Below are positions 46,155 through 59,689 of a stretch of DNA of 60,000 nt, piece by piece (the stretch's first letter is position 1; each line of letters opens with the position of its first letter). Source of the stretch: Tubiluchus corallicola (taxonomy: Eukaryota > Priapulida > Priapulimorpha > Priapulimorphida > Tubiluchidae); the NCBI GenBank assembly GCA_030141605.1, contig JAQGDQ010000087.1, forward strand, positions 374,001-434,000, read 5' to 3'. The notes beneath the pieces are model-generated. The model did not search any database and was not told the DNA's origin. It worked only from the letters and a program-made list of their open reading frames with translations. The position numbers were made by a program, and so were the translations under genes.

Positions 46155-49100
46155 GTATGTTTTGCAAATGTTCTATTTGTACTTATCCATGGGTTATAAC
46201 TTCGTAAAAAAGTTTCATGGTTGCCTTTGCCTGACATAAAATAAGTTTTCAGATCATAATTCATTTTCTTGATAAACTTTTTCAAAGTTCCAGAGATTGA
46301 TGATAATGGTGAAAAGGTCAAAGGTAGAGTGTACTAGACAATGCATTTGTGTATACTTGTCAATGTCTCGTAGCCTAAGCTATTGTAATAGTAACAGTTT
46401 TAACTATTGGCAAGAACCATGTCTAGTTCATTTTTAGTACCCAAGCAAAATTCTGCTGGTAAGTCATTCTAAGCACACCCTAATGCATAATTAAGTAAAG
46501 TTCATTTAAAAAACTGAAGTTACTGAACTGATGTGGCAGACGGCTTTGCTTTACACACATGTCGCGTTTCTTTCTCTCCATTTCTTTCTCTCTCTTCCCC
46601 TCTCTCCATCTCTTTTGCAAAAGTTGAGTAATGTTGTGAGCAAAGTAGGGGATTTATTTTAATGAAAACTGCAATAGTCTGCATAGCAAATTATTTTTTG
46701 CAGATAAAAATGAAAAGCGTTTTCTTTTTACTTATATCACTAGAAATTAGCGTTTTATTACTGTAGAAAAAGTATTATTCGGAAAATAAAACGCTTGTCT
46801 AGCGATGTTTATATTTAAGACTGATACATGCACATAACGTGCGATACTAGTGTATTTGCGTAATTAGATAATATGAGGCACCAATTACTGAAGTAAAAAT
46901 AATCGGTGTTGGCGACTGTACAACGTGTCAGCCACTCGCTTGTCGATTCATAGATGGCAGCACAATGTATCAATGCACACAGACTCTGCGCACTTAAATC
47001 GAAATAACTGCAGCTACATGAACTCATTGAGCTGAGAGCTTAGAAGGATAGCAGCACATTTATTTCAGATTTCAGCCTTTTCCCTATTTTCCTTTTTAAC
47101 GATTGGCAGCATGTTGACTGTTTACTTCGTGTTACTTGTACAAATTATTTAGTAGTAAGCTGTTAGTTAGTAGAGTTATTTTTCAATTTTAATGAAATGG
47201 TATTTGTTCCCCAGTCATGCATCATTGTTCAAACACATGTGCTTGACCTCAGATTAGGCCTACTCCATTTATGAATATGTTTTATCCCAGTGCCAATAAA
47301 ACATGGTAGGGAACTTACACTATCTGGCAATTTCTGCATCTAAATAGAACTGCTTGACCCGTTAAAGCAGCTGGTAAACTTAGTAATGAATCATGGAATA
47401 AAGGGATTCCTGATTAAATGTGATTCATTCGAGCATTGTCTCTGGTGCTGTTGATCATATTAGCTTGCTAAAATTCTTGAGTTTAGGTTTGATGGTGTTG
47501 TCCTTCCCTTCTCACCTCGTTCTCACCTGAGTCTGCGTGAGAGCGTTTTGATCAATAATTTATCTGATTCATGTTACAAAATCTGGTGTTCCTCAAGGAT
47601 TTTGTCTATGGCCTCTTGTTCAGTGTGCATGGAGGCATTTTATTCTGAGTTTGTAGTATTCAACTGTCTCCGCTTGTTCATTGTTGTGTAGATTATACTT
47701 TACTGTACATGTCAAATAGCCCCACTGAATTCTGTTCTCAGTTTGATTCTCTCATTACTATAGAAAAGGCAATTGAACATATTTGGTAATAGTTGATTCC
47801 TTTCAAAATTGAGTGTCGCTTATCTACTAAATATAAATTTTCAAAATTGCTATTGACACGGTGACAGTGAAACCCGTTGGGGCCGTTTGTGTTAATTCTG
47901 TGAACGATTTTAGAATCTTTCGACTTCTTTTAGCAATGGGCAAAATTCCGATAACCACATGTCTCACAGCTGTAAATCTGCATACTTTTCAATCGTTACT
48001 TTCAGAGATTGCGAAATTATCGTTAGTCTAATTGCATTGCTGCGTAGGATTGGACATATTTGCATTGTTTTATTGTATCTGCATTGGTTGACTTTGGAGT
48101 TTGGACTAACATTTAAAACTTTGCTGCTACTTTCGAATAATGTCATGTGAGCATTTTTACGGGCCAAGTTGTCACCCTTATCTTCCGTTAGACATTTTAG
48201 GCATTTTGTAAAATCCAACCAACGCCGTGTTGTTTTTTGTAGGGAGAATTGATTGTTTCATTATCTGTGGCAAATCATTTATTTTGCTGATCATTGTTTA
48301 TGAAATAATTTATTACATAATGTTAGACTTATTCCTAAAATCATAATTAACTGTTCAAATTTTAGTTTTCTACTCCCAGTCTTACGATATGGTCACTAGA
48401 ACTAGATTTTGGTTAGTCGAAGCGTTCATCTAAGACAGAAGGACTGCTGGTGAATATCAAAAGAAAAGTGTGTGTGATTGGTCAGACTGCATTGAATTAG
48501 ATTTGATTAGATAAAATTTTGACTGGGAATGTTGGACAGCATTAGATAAATTTTATTCACGGTTGATGTACTACGACGTGCAGAGAATTGCTTCGGCATT
48601 GTGTTTCAGCTTTCAGTTCCACTTTAGCCAAATAACATTTCAGGCAATCAGCACTTACAGCCATTTACTGAATCTTAACACAATTTAGCCTTATGGAGCA
48701 CAAGGCAGTACAAGGTGTAGAATTGTTTAATTCAATAACATTCCCAGAGAAGTATAGAAAGTGGAAGCTAGAATTGACAGCTGATATTTACTGCTTGGTG
48801 ATACGTAATGCAAAATGACAGCATGTGTTATAAACCGGCAATATTTCTCCATAAAATGCAGAAATGAAAAACTGCTGCGAAAATTGCAAGAACCGCTTAC
48901 TGCACATTGTCATATATTGTTTTTATTGTCTTGTGCACATTGTTAAAATATAGAATCGGCTTTTGTTTTGGAACATGTCATGGATTATGTTGTTTTTAGT
49001 AAAAACACCAAGCAGACAGAATGTGTAAGTATAGTTTGCAACATGATATCATATATTCCACTTACATTTCAAACACTCGAATGGGATACTATATGGATTT

Positions 49101-52100
49101 GTTTATTGTCATTGGACAGTATCAGTGATCTGGGTGGTTGACAAATGCATAAAATATGTTTGAAGTTTTGTAATCGAATTTAAATTTAATTTAATGTATT
49201 TTGTGCGTGAACATTGTTATTTTTATTCGGTTCGTTGTTCTCAGTCCTGACGCATTCCATTTCCTTTCAGACTTATTGGGGAGTGCACGAAACTTTTACG
49301 AGTTCTCATGCAAACATTCAAAATGGTTCAGAGTTTTCAAACGGCATTGCAGTCGTTTGTCTCCCATAAATGGGCTGTGATGTTATTTTAAGTACAAATT
49401 ATACTGGTTCGAGTGCATCTTGAAAGCTAGTGCGGTGTGGTAGAGTTGCGCAGCGTATCACTTTCATATCTTTTTTAAATATGTTCTCGAGACCTTAAAG
49501 GACAAGAAAAGGGGTACCTGAAATAGGTTTCAGAAAGATCACCTTAAAAAGTTATATTAGTTCATAGCAATTTTATGCATATATCGTACTCACGTTGTAA
49601 AGATTTTTTGTTTGCTTTCATTTTAAATCTCCCGCAATACTGTTCCGATGGCACCATTACATGACGTCATATACACACAACGTAAATCAGAGGAAGGAAA
49701 TATTAAACTTTGTGTCCCAAAAAACTTTCCGTGCAAAGTTATATTACTCAGTATTTCGCTCAACTGCTTGAAAGACTTAAGCTTAACTAGAAAAGAAAAT
49801 TATTAATTATTTAAAATTTTTTCGCGAAATGGTAAAATGTCGTTGATTTACCTCCATGGTACACCACTCACTAACCAAAAAACGTATTTTTAATCTTATT
49901 GACAAAATACAGTAATTTAAAATTTTATTTAGTTAGTGGCGTGACGGCTGTGAATGCTCTGATTATTTTTTTGGAACTTTTCTCAGTGTTATCTAAACTT
50001 GTTTCAAATGACTTATCGTGAAAATGGCTGCATCTGGTGGTCATCGCAGGAGTTTAAATTTACATGTTTTATACAGAATTACTGCCGATGCAAGTCCTGT
50101 ATGCAAAAAGTAAGTGGTATAAAATTTCAAGACGCAAAAGTTCATCGTGTAGCAAAATTACTGTCTCATTGCAATACTCTGACATTTTGGATGTAATTGC
50201 CTCTCAGTGGAACGAATTTTTCAGCACAATTTAAACTAAAACATGATCCTTTAACGAGAACGTTTTAGAAAAGAATATCTCATTTGGGGAAGTAATGAAA
50301 CTTCTGGATAATCACGTCTGACGTCGTTCAGCGAATTTTATTTTCCCAACGAAATTTTCTCTAATTGTAGCGAGGAATTTCTGAGAACAAAGCATCCTAA
50401 TGAAGCAAGCAGAAGCCAGTTATCAAAACACTAGTTGCTCCAAGAAACGAGAAGAATATTGTGAAAGGAGACGGACCTTGTCTTGTTTTGCAAACTTATT
50501 ATGCTCTTTTTACAGCAGCGTGTCGTATAATTTCAATCATGTCAGTGCAAAATTAAATTACCGTGTTATTAGATTACTTTATTAGCAATTTTAATGACGC
50601 CTACATTAAAATCATTTCTGGCAAATACTTTTGAAGGTTCTCGGTCGGGACGCGTAATTTTGTCAGCGGAAGATAAATCATACTGAGGCATTACTCTCGG
50701 CATATTTGAGATACCATTGAAACCTGTTGGAATAGAACTGAAAGTGCGCCTAATAATTGTTTGCCGACCACTTGTCCCGTGACATAATGTAATTCTCGGG
50801 AATTTTAAAGGGTGTCGTCTATTCCGCTCATTTTCGTTTTTTCTTTTTACAATTTTGTTTGCGTAAGACTCACATTTGATCATAATGTTCGTTGTATAGT
50901 GGTGTGACATATCTGCATGCAAATGTTCATTAGATGCAGAGATTTTACTTTACAACATAATGAACGAAGGGCTATTTAGTACGTTGAAGTTACAAATCAT
51001 AGGCCACATAGTACAGGGTACTTTTAACCCTCATATCGCCTGGCCAATTGCAATATAATGTACATGTATGTATCCTGCATTGTGGCAAATTTGCCTATCA
51101 ATTTTCTGTTAGAGTTCCCCAGAAAGTCGCTTGGCGCTGTTTAGATAAAGTATATCGGGTTGTTAAACCACATTTTAAATACCAAGGCCCTCCTAGTTGG
51201 TCACTTTAGTTCTTATATATTTTCATTGTTTGTATTTATAATTAGTGGATTTTTATTTTCCATATTCATTGCAAAAAACATGATAAAAGAGAAACTAGCG
51301 AACAACAATCATTACTAGTAGTGTTAGTCTGAAGCACATTAGAATTTAGTAGATTTACAAAGTATACGCATTTATACTTAGCACACCACAGTAGCTTTCA
51401 CGTGGCTCTGTTTGAGGAACAAGGTCTCTGAGTACAAGTCAGAACCGCAGGTCTGGGAAGCCTGAACGAAACTACAAATTCTGCAACAATACCTGGGGTG
51501 ATACGTTTAGCAGGCTAGCAGCACGTATCATATCTGATTGAGTATTCGTCATTGTGGGAGGGTGACCTTATGGAGCATTGTTTCTTGGCACAGTGAACTG
51601 ATCTAATTCACAATGTAGTAAGGGAGTAAATGAGCCAGGACGCTTCTTTGCCTCACTCTGTAGTGTAAAAACTGTCATGGTAAAAAACAAGCGCTTCGAC
51701 TGGGTAAGATATAGATGTTAGGAGTTGATATATAACGAAGAAAAAATGAATAAAACTGAAGGACAACATAATAAAATGTGTTTTGTGACTTGTCACACAA
51801 TCACATAAATCTCTTGCGCGTGACTTGCTGGCGTTCTGTAATGTGATAAGCAACAATTGCGTGAACTTGTGTTGTCATTAATTCTGTTACCTGAGCACTT
51901 TGCTTTACCGAGCTCTCCCCGAGGATCATTCAGCTTTGATGTGTCAGCTAGACTGCACTAGAGAATCTGGGAGCATGACTGATATAAAACCGGAACCAGT
52001 GACACGATATTTTTGACTCCTTTGAGAAATAAAATGATATTATTGTTCCAGTTTTATACACAGTCGTTGCAGTAACTGAAATGTCCACGGCAACTTTCAT

Positions 52101-55100
52101 AATGTTGACTTGAACACATTTAGCAAGTTGTTTCGATTTTTTCTAAAGAATCATTAGTTCACTCAGTTTAGTTGAATTTACGACCCATCACTAAATAGAT
52201 AGCGACACAATTTGTTACTCTACCTACAGCTGCAAAATACGCTCAGCAAAATGTTAAGACTGTTATCACTAACTCTACCTACAGTTGCAAAATACGCTCT
52301 GCAAAATGTTAAGAATATTATCACTAATTCTACCTACAGCTGCAAAATACGCTCTGCAAAATGTTAAGAATATTGTCGCCAACAATTTGCTAGAAACCCT
52401 CAAAAACTATAAAGCGTCATAAAGACCAAAACTTTTTTTCTGATATACCCATATTTCAGGAACGTACGTATACTCAGTGTGCTCAAAAACATCTTTAGTG
52501 ATCTTTCTAACCCGAAAAACATGGTACCTTTATAGACATTCTGTGTGGTGTGTACGTACGACAAAACATATTATTTCATTAAATGCGGCCTGTTTTGTTA
52601 ATTTGTTTGGAGCTGAATAATAATTTGATTGGATTAGATAGCCTTCATGGGTTAGGAATTTACACTACGCAGTTCATTATTAATCATGTAACTCACAATC
52701 TCGCGCTATTAACATTCATTACTGGCAAACGTAATTGACCAGCGTTTACAAATGTTTAGCCTCGCAATGACATTGGTCATCTCTCACTGACCAGGGAGCC
52801 GTCAAGCCCAATGGCCGTCTGTAACCTGCACAGCGCGCTAGATGGATAGGCGTTGTGTGTTTGATGATCAGCATCTGTGTTTACCGACAGCGCATGTGCG
52901 TGTCCGTGATGTTCAACATTGTGGTTTGTCTTGGTATAAAAGCGAGTAAGTTTACACTGGAATTCTATGCCTTCTCTTAAACGCGTGAATCTTGGGAACT
53001 GTTTATATAAACTGAATACTTACAAAGATAAAACGAGTTGTTGAAATTTGATGTATGCTTACTTTTACTTTCGCCATTAGGAAGATTAAAAATATAAATT
53101 GATTTTTGTCTGACGTTTGACTTCAAGGTTTCGCGGTTCGTATTTAATTGGTTACCGCTTGATTCTGAACATAAGCAAAACAAAACCGCGACTTGGTGAT
53201 ATAATAATAATAATATCACAGAGCTAGCAGCCAATAAGATATTGCTGCTTAAAACTTCATCAAGGTCAGAGAAAGTCTGTTTTCACTTCAGAAATCAAGA
53301 CACGTTCATTGCCACATCCGTGTTATTGAGCAAAATATTTGTTTTTTGCAGTGTGATAGCAATATTCAACGTATGTTCGCCGCATGACGTCGCACGAAAA
53401 ATTTTTTTGCTTGTTATTTTAAAACTTTCACTGAAGCTGGTATGCGCAAACTATTTTTCTAAACCTCGCATGCCTCTCTTTGAACGTTATACGATTTTCA
53501 TTCATAATAATACGAGTTTGACATTTCTTCTTGAAGACATTGCCTGGGCACCATTCTCTTAACATTGACCAATGCAGAACAACCAACAGTTATGATTGGG
53601 TTATTTGCGAAAGTGCCAGTTTTGCACTAAACGATCATTTATATCATTTACTTGACGGTGTCAACTTCGTGTTTTGCTGAGCCTGGGTGCAACATACGCA
53701 AACTGTTGTTTTGTAGCAATATCAGTCTTGTTGCTGGAGAGACTAATGGATATGTAGACCTGTGAACTAAAAAACAAATTACTGTCAAATAGTTTGCCTT
53801 GTCAGATTATTGACTGCTGGAAATAGATTTACTGTGCACAGGAAAGGACTGTCTATTTAATATTTCTGTTTATGTCTTCAGCACATAACTGAGAGATCGT
53901 AAAGTTGGATTTAGTCGATTTTGGACATCTTACGAAAGGTTGTTTAACCTGTTGATCGTTGTGAAAACTGACTACTGACTTTAATTGTACTGTATCCTTG
54001 TTACTGCTGACTACACTGTCAATTTTTGTGACGCCGACGTGCAATACTTGCTACTGTGGGACGTGGTTTCACTGAAATAGTAACTGTAGACTGGTTTCAT
54101 ATTTCACATTCATCTTTGACTGGATCAACAATGTTGCTGTTTTTGTTTTCTCAAGATCGGAGGTTGGTCAATTTCAGGGTGAGTTACACATTGCAAAAAC
54201 TTTGGCACCTTCCGACAGAAGTCATATCGTACATTTTGCAACCTGTTTATTTAATTCATTTAAGTTTGGCCTGTAACTAAATTCGTTTGCGTAGTCCAAA
54301 AAACCCTTACAAGATCAACTTATTAGCTTATTCTCTGCGGTGCGAGTGACATTTCACTTGCATAAAAATGTTTTCAATTTCATGCTATATTAGCATGTTT
54401 TATAATGTACATAAAGCCAAACGCAACTAAAAATTTTATAACTTGATTTACACTTGCAGATAGACAAGCATTCGCTGGTAGATATTATAGATGAATAATA
54501 TTGTATAGTATAAGTTTTAAATTCTATTTAACTAAAAATATACGCCATAGATGAAACAAAATTTGAAGTTTACATTTGCTTGGCCGGGAGTCTCTGAGTT
54601 TCATCAGAAAACCATTACAATATGTAGTTGAAGACTCGTAAAATAATTTTATCTGGCTTTTCGTACTACGTGTGTAATATTTTCAACGTACTTTCCTTTT
54701 CAGTTGGCACGTCATTGCAAAGATAAACTAATTTTAAACAGTTTTTGTAATTAGGCTTCCGTGTTCTTAATTCAGTTACTGATTTAAAAAATAACGATGA
54801 TACTTAGACGAAATATTGATATGTTCCATGGATGTTTTATGATAACATCGTTGCATAACTTATATAATATTCGCATGACTGGTCATACTAAGCTACAGTG
54901 TATAAACAGTATTACTTGTTACATTCATGCAATGCCAAGTCTCCCGGCTACCACCTGCTCTTGAGCTACATGCTATCATGTACATAATGTGTTGGTACTT
55001 TTGGTAGGTTAATCAAAATCAGAAAACTTCAATTTAATGTAGAAAATCCTCGTGTTCAAAAAACGCTTATTTTTGGTTAATTGTGAGTAAAACAAAACAG

Positions 55101-58100
55101 CGTAATTTATGTTTATGTGTCATGCTGCAAAATCAAGTTGCCTGAAGCTTTAGTTCATTTTTGTAACATAATTTAATGAGGCGAATACTTCTGTCGCAAT
55201 TTTCTGAAACGCGTATGACGGGGAAAAGCTCTGATGTTATTTTAAAAGAGCTGACATGTTTATAGTGTAAATACAGGAAAAATCGGACAGGCAAAAGATA
55301 TTGTTTTCATGGAAAACCTTTTAAGTTTATTGTAGACTGAATTAATATTTTATTAATCTCTAGATGGCGCTAGTCTAAATTTATCTTGTTTGGAAGTTAA
55401 AATTGCTTGAGATCTGGAAGCAGTTTTGGACAAAATACATTTTGCTGTAAAAGACGCTCTTGACACCGTTTGTATCCTTCTGCAAGAGAAAGCGACTTCA
55501 CCATTGTTCTCATACGTTTTTAAACAGTCTGAAGTATTTTGGTACTTGAGTTTTCGGGGCTTTCAAACGACTTTCGACTCGGATCGAGCGACATCCTTCG
55601 CTTCCCGAAATAACCATTTACTCGCATAAACCTACGAAAATCGTATTGAAATTTTATATCACCTACATGCTCCCTTATTGCGCAAAGAACTTGTATTAGC
55701 CGCAATGTATTTAAAAATTTAATCGCAAGATTTAAACTCCCGCGTATTGACCATTGCCTGCAGCCATTTTAACGGTAAATCATTTGAAACGAGTTTAAGC
55801 TACATTTTGTAACGTTTGAAACAAATCATCAGAGCATTCGTAGCGTACACTTTGAATGTATAAATTATACATACAGAAAGTATAAATTCCCATATCTTCT
55901 CAATGCGATTAAAGGTAAATTTTTTGATGAGTCAGTAGTGCACACTCGGAAGGTGAATCAGTGATATTCACCAGTTGGCGTGAACACGTCAAATTACTCA
56001 GAATTTCTTTTCTAGTAACATAAGTCTTTCAAACCACGTAAGCGTAAATAATATAAATTTGTGTAGGAAGTTTTTCTTTCCCTTTAATCTTTCCTCCTGT
56101 GTACAGCGAAAGAGAACTTCTCTGTATGTAAGATGTGGCACCTTTTCGAAAATATTTAACCTTTGACCTTGGCCAGGAACCACACCACTTCCCCTGCTGT
56201 GTTGTGGGCTAATTTAATCATCCTGTTCTTGAATTATTATGTGAAAGATTAGGGAAGATTTTTTAGTATTGATTGGCACGGCGAATGTTAAAGGAAGACC
56301 CGACAATTAATCTCATTTTAATTTACTGTCCAAAATATACATTTTCTTGCCTATAAAAGTTAGCAATTCTTTCTTATATTTGAATAATTAGCTTAGAAAG
56401 TTAATTAACGGTAACAGAATAACACAGCTTTTGCTTACGTCAGAAACTAACCACAGTTTGTGCAATGGCAGGCATCTTCCCTTGTGCAGCAATGACGTTT
56501 GCCTAAGTGTTACTGTTTAAACGCGTGATGTCACGAAATGGGCTCTACATGATATGACGTCAGAAACTAGCACTGCCGTTCATGATCATGGTTATCACGG
56601 TACTGCCTTCTATTTGTCGGCCACGCGAATGTGACAAAAAGGCGCTGCTGCCAATGTTAGCAGATTCACTGAACCGCGCATAGCTTTGAAAGTTTAACAA
56701 AGTTTGAGTATCCGAGGTTATCATTATTTAATCTAAGCTTTGATTTTAAAGCTAGTGTAGTTTTCAGTATTTTAGAGCATTCTTTATTCTGAACTAATGT
56801 TTACACAATCATCCGGTTTTCCTTTAATTGGAAATCAAAGATCACTAAGACACTAACTGCTTAGTTTGGCCTCATGCATCTGAATCTAATTGCATTGGTC
56901 AGTAAACGGCCAGAAGCAACTTTGCACTTAGTACAAAAGGAAAATTTTGTGTCGCCGCGTCCTGTACGTTCAGCGTTTGACGGCAAACATCAATTAGGAT
57001 GAATTACATGGTCCGTGGCGCACTTGTAATGGGTTTCTGCTAGTTTTTATGAAGCCACACTTAACACAGTGTATTGCAACTACCCCGTCAGCTAATAACC
57101 CAGGAGAAATGGCTGATTGATTGAGTCATTTCCTCAAATATCTTATGTCATCGTCGTTGAATTTAGGTGCTGTATGCCGTATGAACTTTTGTCTTTTAAT
57201 ATGCATTTGGCATATGAGGTGATTACTATTTTAACCAAGCAGCCTATAGTAAAAACGTTCTAGCAGTACCTGGTTGGACTCTCGGAGGAAGACATATAGC
57301 TCTTTAGAAAGAGAATGAATAGGCTACAAGATATTGGGAGCCACATTTTAGGACGCCTCCACCAAGAGGAGCTACGACGAGTTGATTGGAGGTTTCATTT
57401 TGGGCGATTCTCACTTAGAAAACTGCTGTCGCAAAGTCATTTTTCTGGCGTCATCCTTTCTACTCAGTCTATAATTTTGCTTCAGTAAAAGCTGCTACTG
57501 ATTTTGCGTGGTAAATAAACACTATGTAAGATGCTCGCGCATTTTTGATTATAAGTGGATTCATACGCTTTTTTTGCGGGGCCTTCGCTTCAACTAATAA
57601 TGCTACATTGTTGATCATTGTATTAAACGGAGTGCACTTCTAATGCATTCCTTCGAGGTCAGAACTCTAGCGTCACTTTCTTTTGTTTTTTTCTTTTTTA
57701 GAGTCATCACGAATTTCTACTGAAATATACTGGCTTCATCTAACGCCATCAGCTATTTTACTGTTGACTGTTTTGCAGGGAAAGCAGTAGACAAAAAAGC
57801 AGTTTACACAAAGCCAAATAGGTTACGATTAATTTTCTACAGATCTGCTTGATCATTACCTATTTGACTTTTTGTAAATACGTAATTAATGCATAATTTT
57901 CTGTATCAATTTCTTTTCTACTGGTCTGCTTATTCATTATGTATTTGGCTTCTGTTTAATACATATTTAGTGCATAATATTCTGTACTGTAGGCTCTAAC
58001 TATTTAAACTGGTTGTACGTTTGTATGAATTTACTACTGATGATGACAGCAGTAGCTCTGTCGAAACGTTTGGCATGATTTTTTAACTATGTAAATTAAA

Positions 58101-59605
58101 AGTTTTAATAAAGTTGCGGTGTTTTTTAACTATAAATATATTATAAGCATTTTGAAACGTTTTCAGCAAAAAATTGGATTCATTTTGGTTTAGCATTCTA
58201 CAAAAAAAAACTTAGAAGTATATCAAAGTGGAAAAAATGGTTGCATGTGCGAATGTGTGCAAGAGTTGTATTCTTCTTCCGTACAAATGGCCATTGACAC
58301 TCAAAGGGGAGAAACATTTCGCAGAACTGAATCTCACCTCACGAGTTTAATTGCTTTCTATTTAGCTTCTACTAAGTCAAACACACATCGTGGGTGGAAA
58401 CTGATTGGATTCGTGTCATTCAAAATAGCTAGGGTTTCATAGTAAGCGCCAGGATTGTCTCTCCAACATGTCTTCCCATTTAAGCGCCATTTTGCCGCCC
58501 ATGCTTTTTTCATGATTTCTGTTTGTTCTCTAAACTATCCATTTCTGATCCACGTATATAAGAGCCATCTCTGATGATGTGAACGACTTCCCCAATAAAT
58601 GGCACTAATGGTAGGCCATTACTATAGAGCTTCCCACGGGTTATTTACTTTGATTGCTGTGTGCTGTGTGACTGCGCCCTGCATTGGAAAAATAATATTA
58701 TGCAACTCAATTTACTACAGCATGAGAGTCCTCTGGCCCTGATTGGCTTGAATGCTTGAAATGAGCTATGGAATTTTGCATTTTACGAAATCTTTCGATA
58801 TTACTGTGAATTGGTTATCTAGTCAGACAAGTACGCTTCATAGATAAATTTTCTTGAATTTTGTTGACGTTTTTGTAGTAAAACTTCCGTCCATTTGGCT
58901 AAATATGGCCTATCAGAATCGATTATTGAAAGCGTATTTTTTTAAATCCATTTCTGAATGTTTTTGAAGACTTTGGCTAAGGATTTTGTAAGACTTTGTT
59001 CACATTTTGCAAGATGTTCTTTTTTAAACATAATATGTCATCTAGGTAGGTAGGTAGGCAGGCAAATAGCTAGCTAGATAGGCGAGCAGGTAGGTAGATA
59101 GTTTGACATTTAATTAATAGGGCTAGGTAGCTTAGTTGTAGCTACTAAACCAACTTCTGGGTTGTGAGGCTTAGTGTTTGTGTTATTTTTTATATGTAAT
59201 TCAACTAACTGCGAGTCAGAATCCAGGTATTCAGTGAAAGGACACACTAACGTTCGTGGTGAGACAGGAACGAAGCCGTTGTTTTATACGTCCTCCCTCT
59301 TGGACCCTATTATTCTCCATTCACTGACCAGCATCAGTGTTATTTTTTCTTTCCACAAAACGCAAGCCATGACCACTCTTTCGCTCATGAAGTCTCTCAT
59401 AATACGTTAGTCTATTTTTCGTTTTAATTATTTCAGCGGCAACTCCTGGAGCAGAAGCAGCGCCAGAAGAGGAACATGCCAGGCATGGTGCAAGCCAATG
59501 ATCAACCCCGTCCAACCTCGGCCAGGAGAGGAAGAGGAGGTCCTGGATCACGTGATGAAATGAGACCACTAATGTACAGCAACTGTAGTACACCGTCATT
59601 ACATG
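46041..59605 (+). CDS. TUB: Tubby/TULP family gene, first two coding exons
   Basis: Tubby-like proteins bind PI(4,5)P2 through a C-terminal tubby barrel and, through an N-terminal helix, the IFT-A complex, delivering membrane receptors to cilia. Exons 46041-46154 and 59437-59605 join in phase 0 and give 94 residues plus one base. The conserved N-terminal helix spans the junction: EIRQQKIEKQ then RQLLEQKQRQKR, followed by MVQAN and a basic RR-rich stretch, close to human TUB ([21 protein letters not shown]...MVQAN) and also TULP3. A later EMRPLMYSN parallels the APLV segment of TUB. The barrel-coding exons must lie right of the window. TUB and TULP3 cannot be told apart here; invertebrates usually have one such gene. 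Confidence 0.88.
46561..46619. repeat. CT-rich low-complexity tract
   Basis: Nearly pure pyrimidine, dominated by tttctttctctcc-like words. Confidence 0.85.
47430..48235 (+). pseudogene. Decayed CR1/L2-like LINE reverse transcriptase
   Basis: Translation in shifting frames shows the RT landmarks in the right order. Around 47450 is a remnant of the FDxxDHxxLL region (GAVDHISLLKFL). At 47587 is GVPQGFCLWPL, corresponding to GVPQGSVLGPLLF. At 47690 is VDYTLLYMS in the YADDT box position. Near 48077 is LHWLTLEFGLTFKTLLLL, the LHWLPVxxRIxFKILLL motif that marks the C-terminus of CR1/L2/Rex-type LINEs. Stops and frameshifts interrupt it, so it is dead and 5'-truncated. Confidence 0.8.
49700..50045 (-). 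repeat. Dispersed repeat family C, copy 3 (inverted)
   Basis: The reverse complement reads gcagccattttcacg, catttgaaacaagttta, ataatcagagcattc and aagtctttcaagca, matching the two plus-strand copies. Confidence 0.75.
52217..52381. repeat. 55-bp tandem repeat, three copies
   Basis: Unit actctacctacagctgcaaa followed by atacgctctgcaaaatgtta and agaatattatcacta, with a few substitutions between copies. Confidence 0.95.
52935..52942 (+). promoter_or_regulatory. TATA-box candidate TATAAAAG
   Basis: tataaaag follows a locally GC-richer 150 bases with CpG-containing words, within the tubby intron. It might drive an alternative tubby first exon; no downstream exon could be confirmed. Confidence 0.22.
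55755..56105 (+). repeat. Dispersed repeat family C, copy 2
   Basis: Aligns with 43555-43905 over its length: gcagccattttaacggt, gtttgaaac, atcagagcattcgtag-like, gaatcagtg and taagtctttcaaa. Confidence 0.78.
57740..58140 (+). mobile_element. Penelope-like element 3' fragment
   Basis: Contains a ctgatga ... gaaacgttt motif (58037-58071) typical of the hammerhead region of Penelope-like retroelements, followed by an AATAAA-bearing tail (aataaagttgcggtgttttt). Just upstream is a diverged duplication of about 80 bases (tctgcttgatcatta / tctgcttattcatta). No reverse transcriptase is attached. Confidence 0.45.
58037..58071 (+). ncRNA. Hammerhead-ribozyme-like core
   Basis: CTGATGA at 58037-58043, then a 5-bp stem gacag/ctgtc (58045-58049 with 58058-58062) closed by an 8-base loop, then GAAA at 58063-58066 and acgtt, which could form the palindromic stem III seen in dimer-acting short hammerheads, with cleavage after GTT. 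One extra base (58044) lies between the core and stem II, and stem I is not convincing, so this copy may be inactive. Confidence 0.42.
59045..59102. repeat. TAGG/GATA-type tetranucleotide repeat
   Basis: Degenerate taggtaggtaggcaggc and tagctagctagatagg units. Confidence 0.9.
59437..59605 (+). CDS. TUB: Tubby coding exon 2 (residues 39-94)
   Basis: Acceptor aattatttcag, reading RQLLEQKQRQKRNMPGMVQA, then a Pro/Arg/Gly-rich stretch to STPSLH plus one base, donor gtacgt. Confidence 0.9.
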
Positions 59606-59689
59606 GTACGTTTTTGGTATCCTGCATGCACTCACTTACTAATTATGGTCAGTATATTTTCAAGATAGAAGAAGAGGAATGAAGAAAAG

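Larger units (their letters stand above)
46155..59436 (+). other. Tubby intron of about 13.3 kb
   Basis: Holds a decayed LINE at 47430-48235, family C repeats at 49700 and 55755, a 55-bp tandem repeat at 52217, a TATA-box candidate at 52935, a Penelope-like 3' end near 57740-58140 and a GATA/TAGG-type repeat at 59045. It could include alternative tubby first exons, but none could be shown. Confidence 0.6.

Noticed and set aside
50569-50922. 117-residue minus-strand ORF, the longest unexplained one
   Set aside because: No recognised motif, no splice or promoter context, and long chance ORFs are expected in 60 kb.
53242-53562. 106-residue plus-strand ORF
   Set aside because: No homology recognised; composition matches intronic background.
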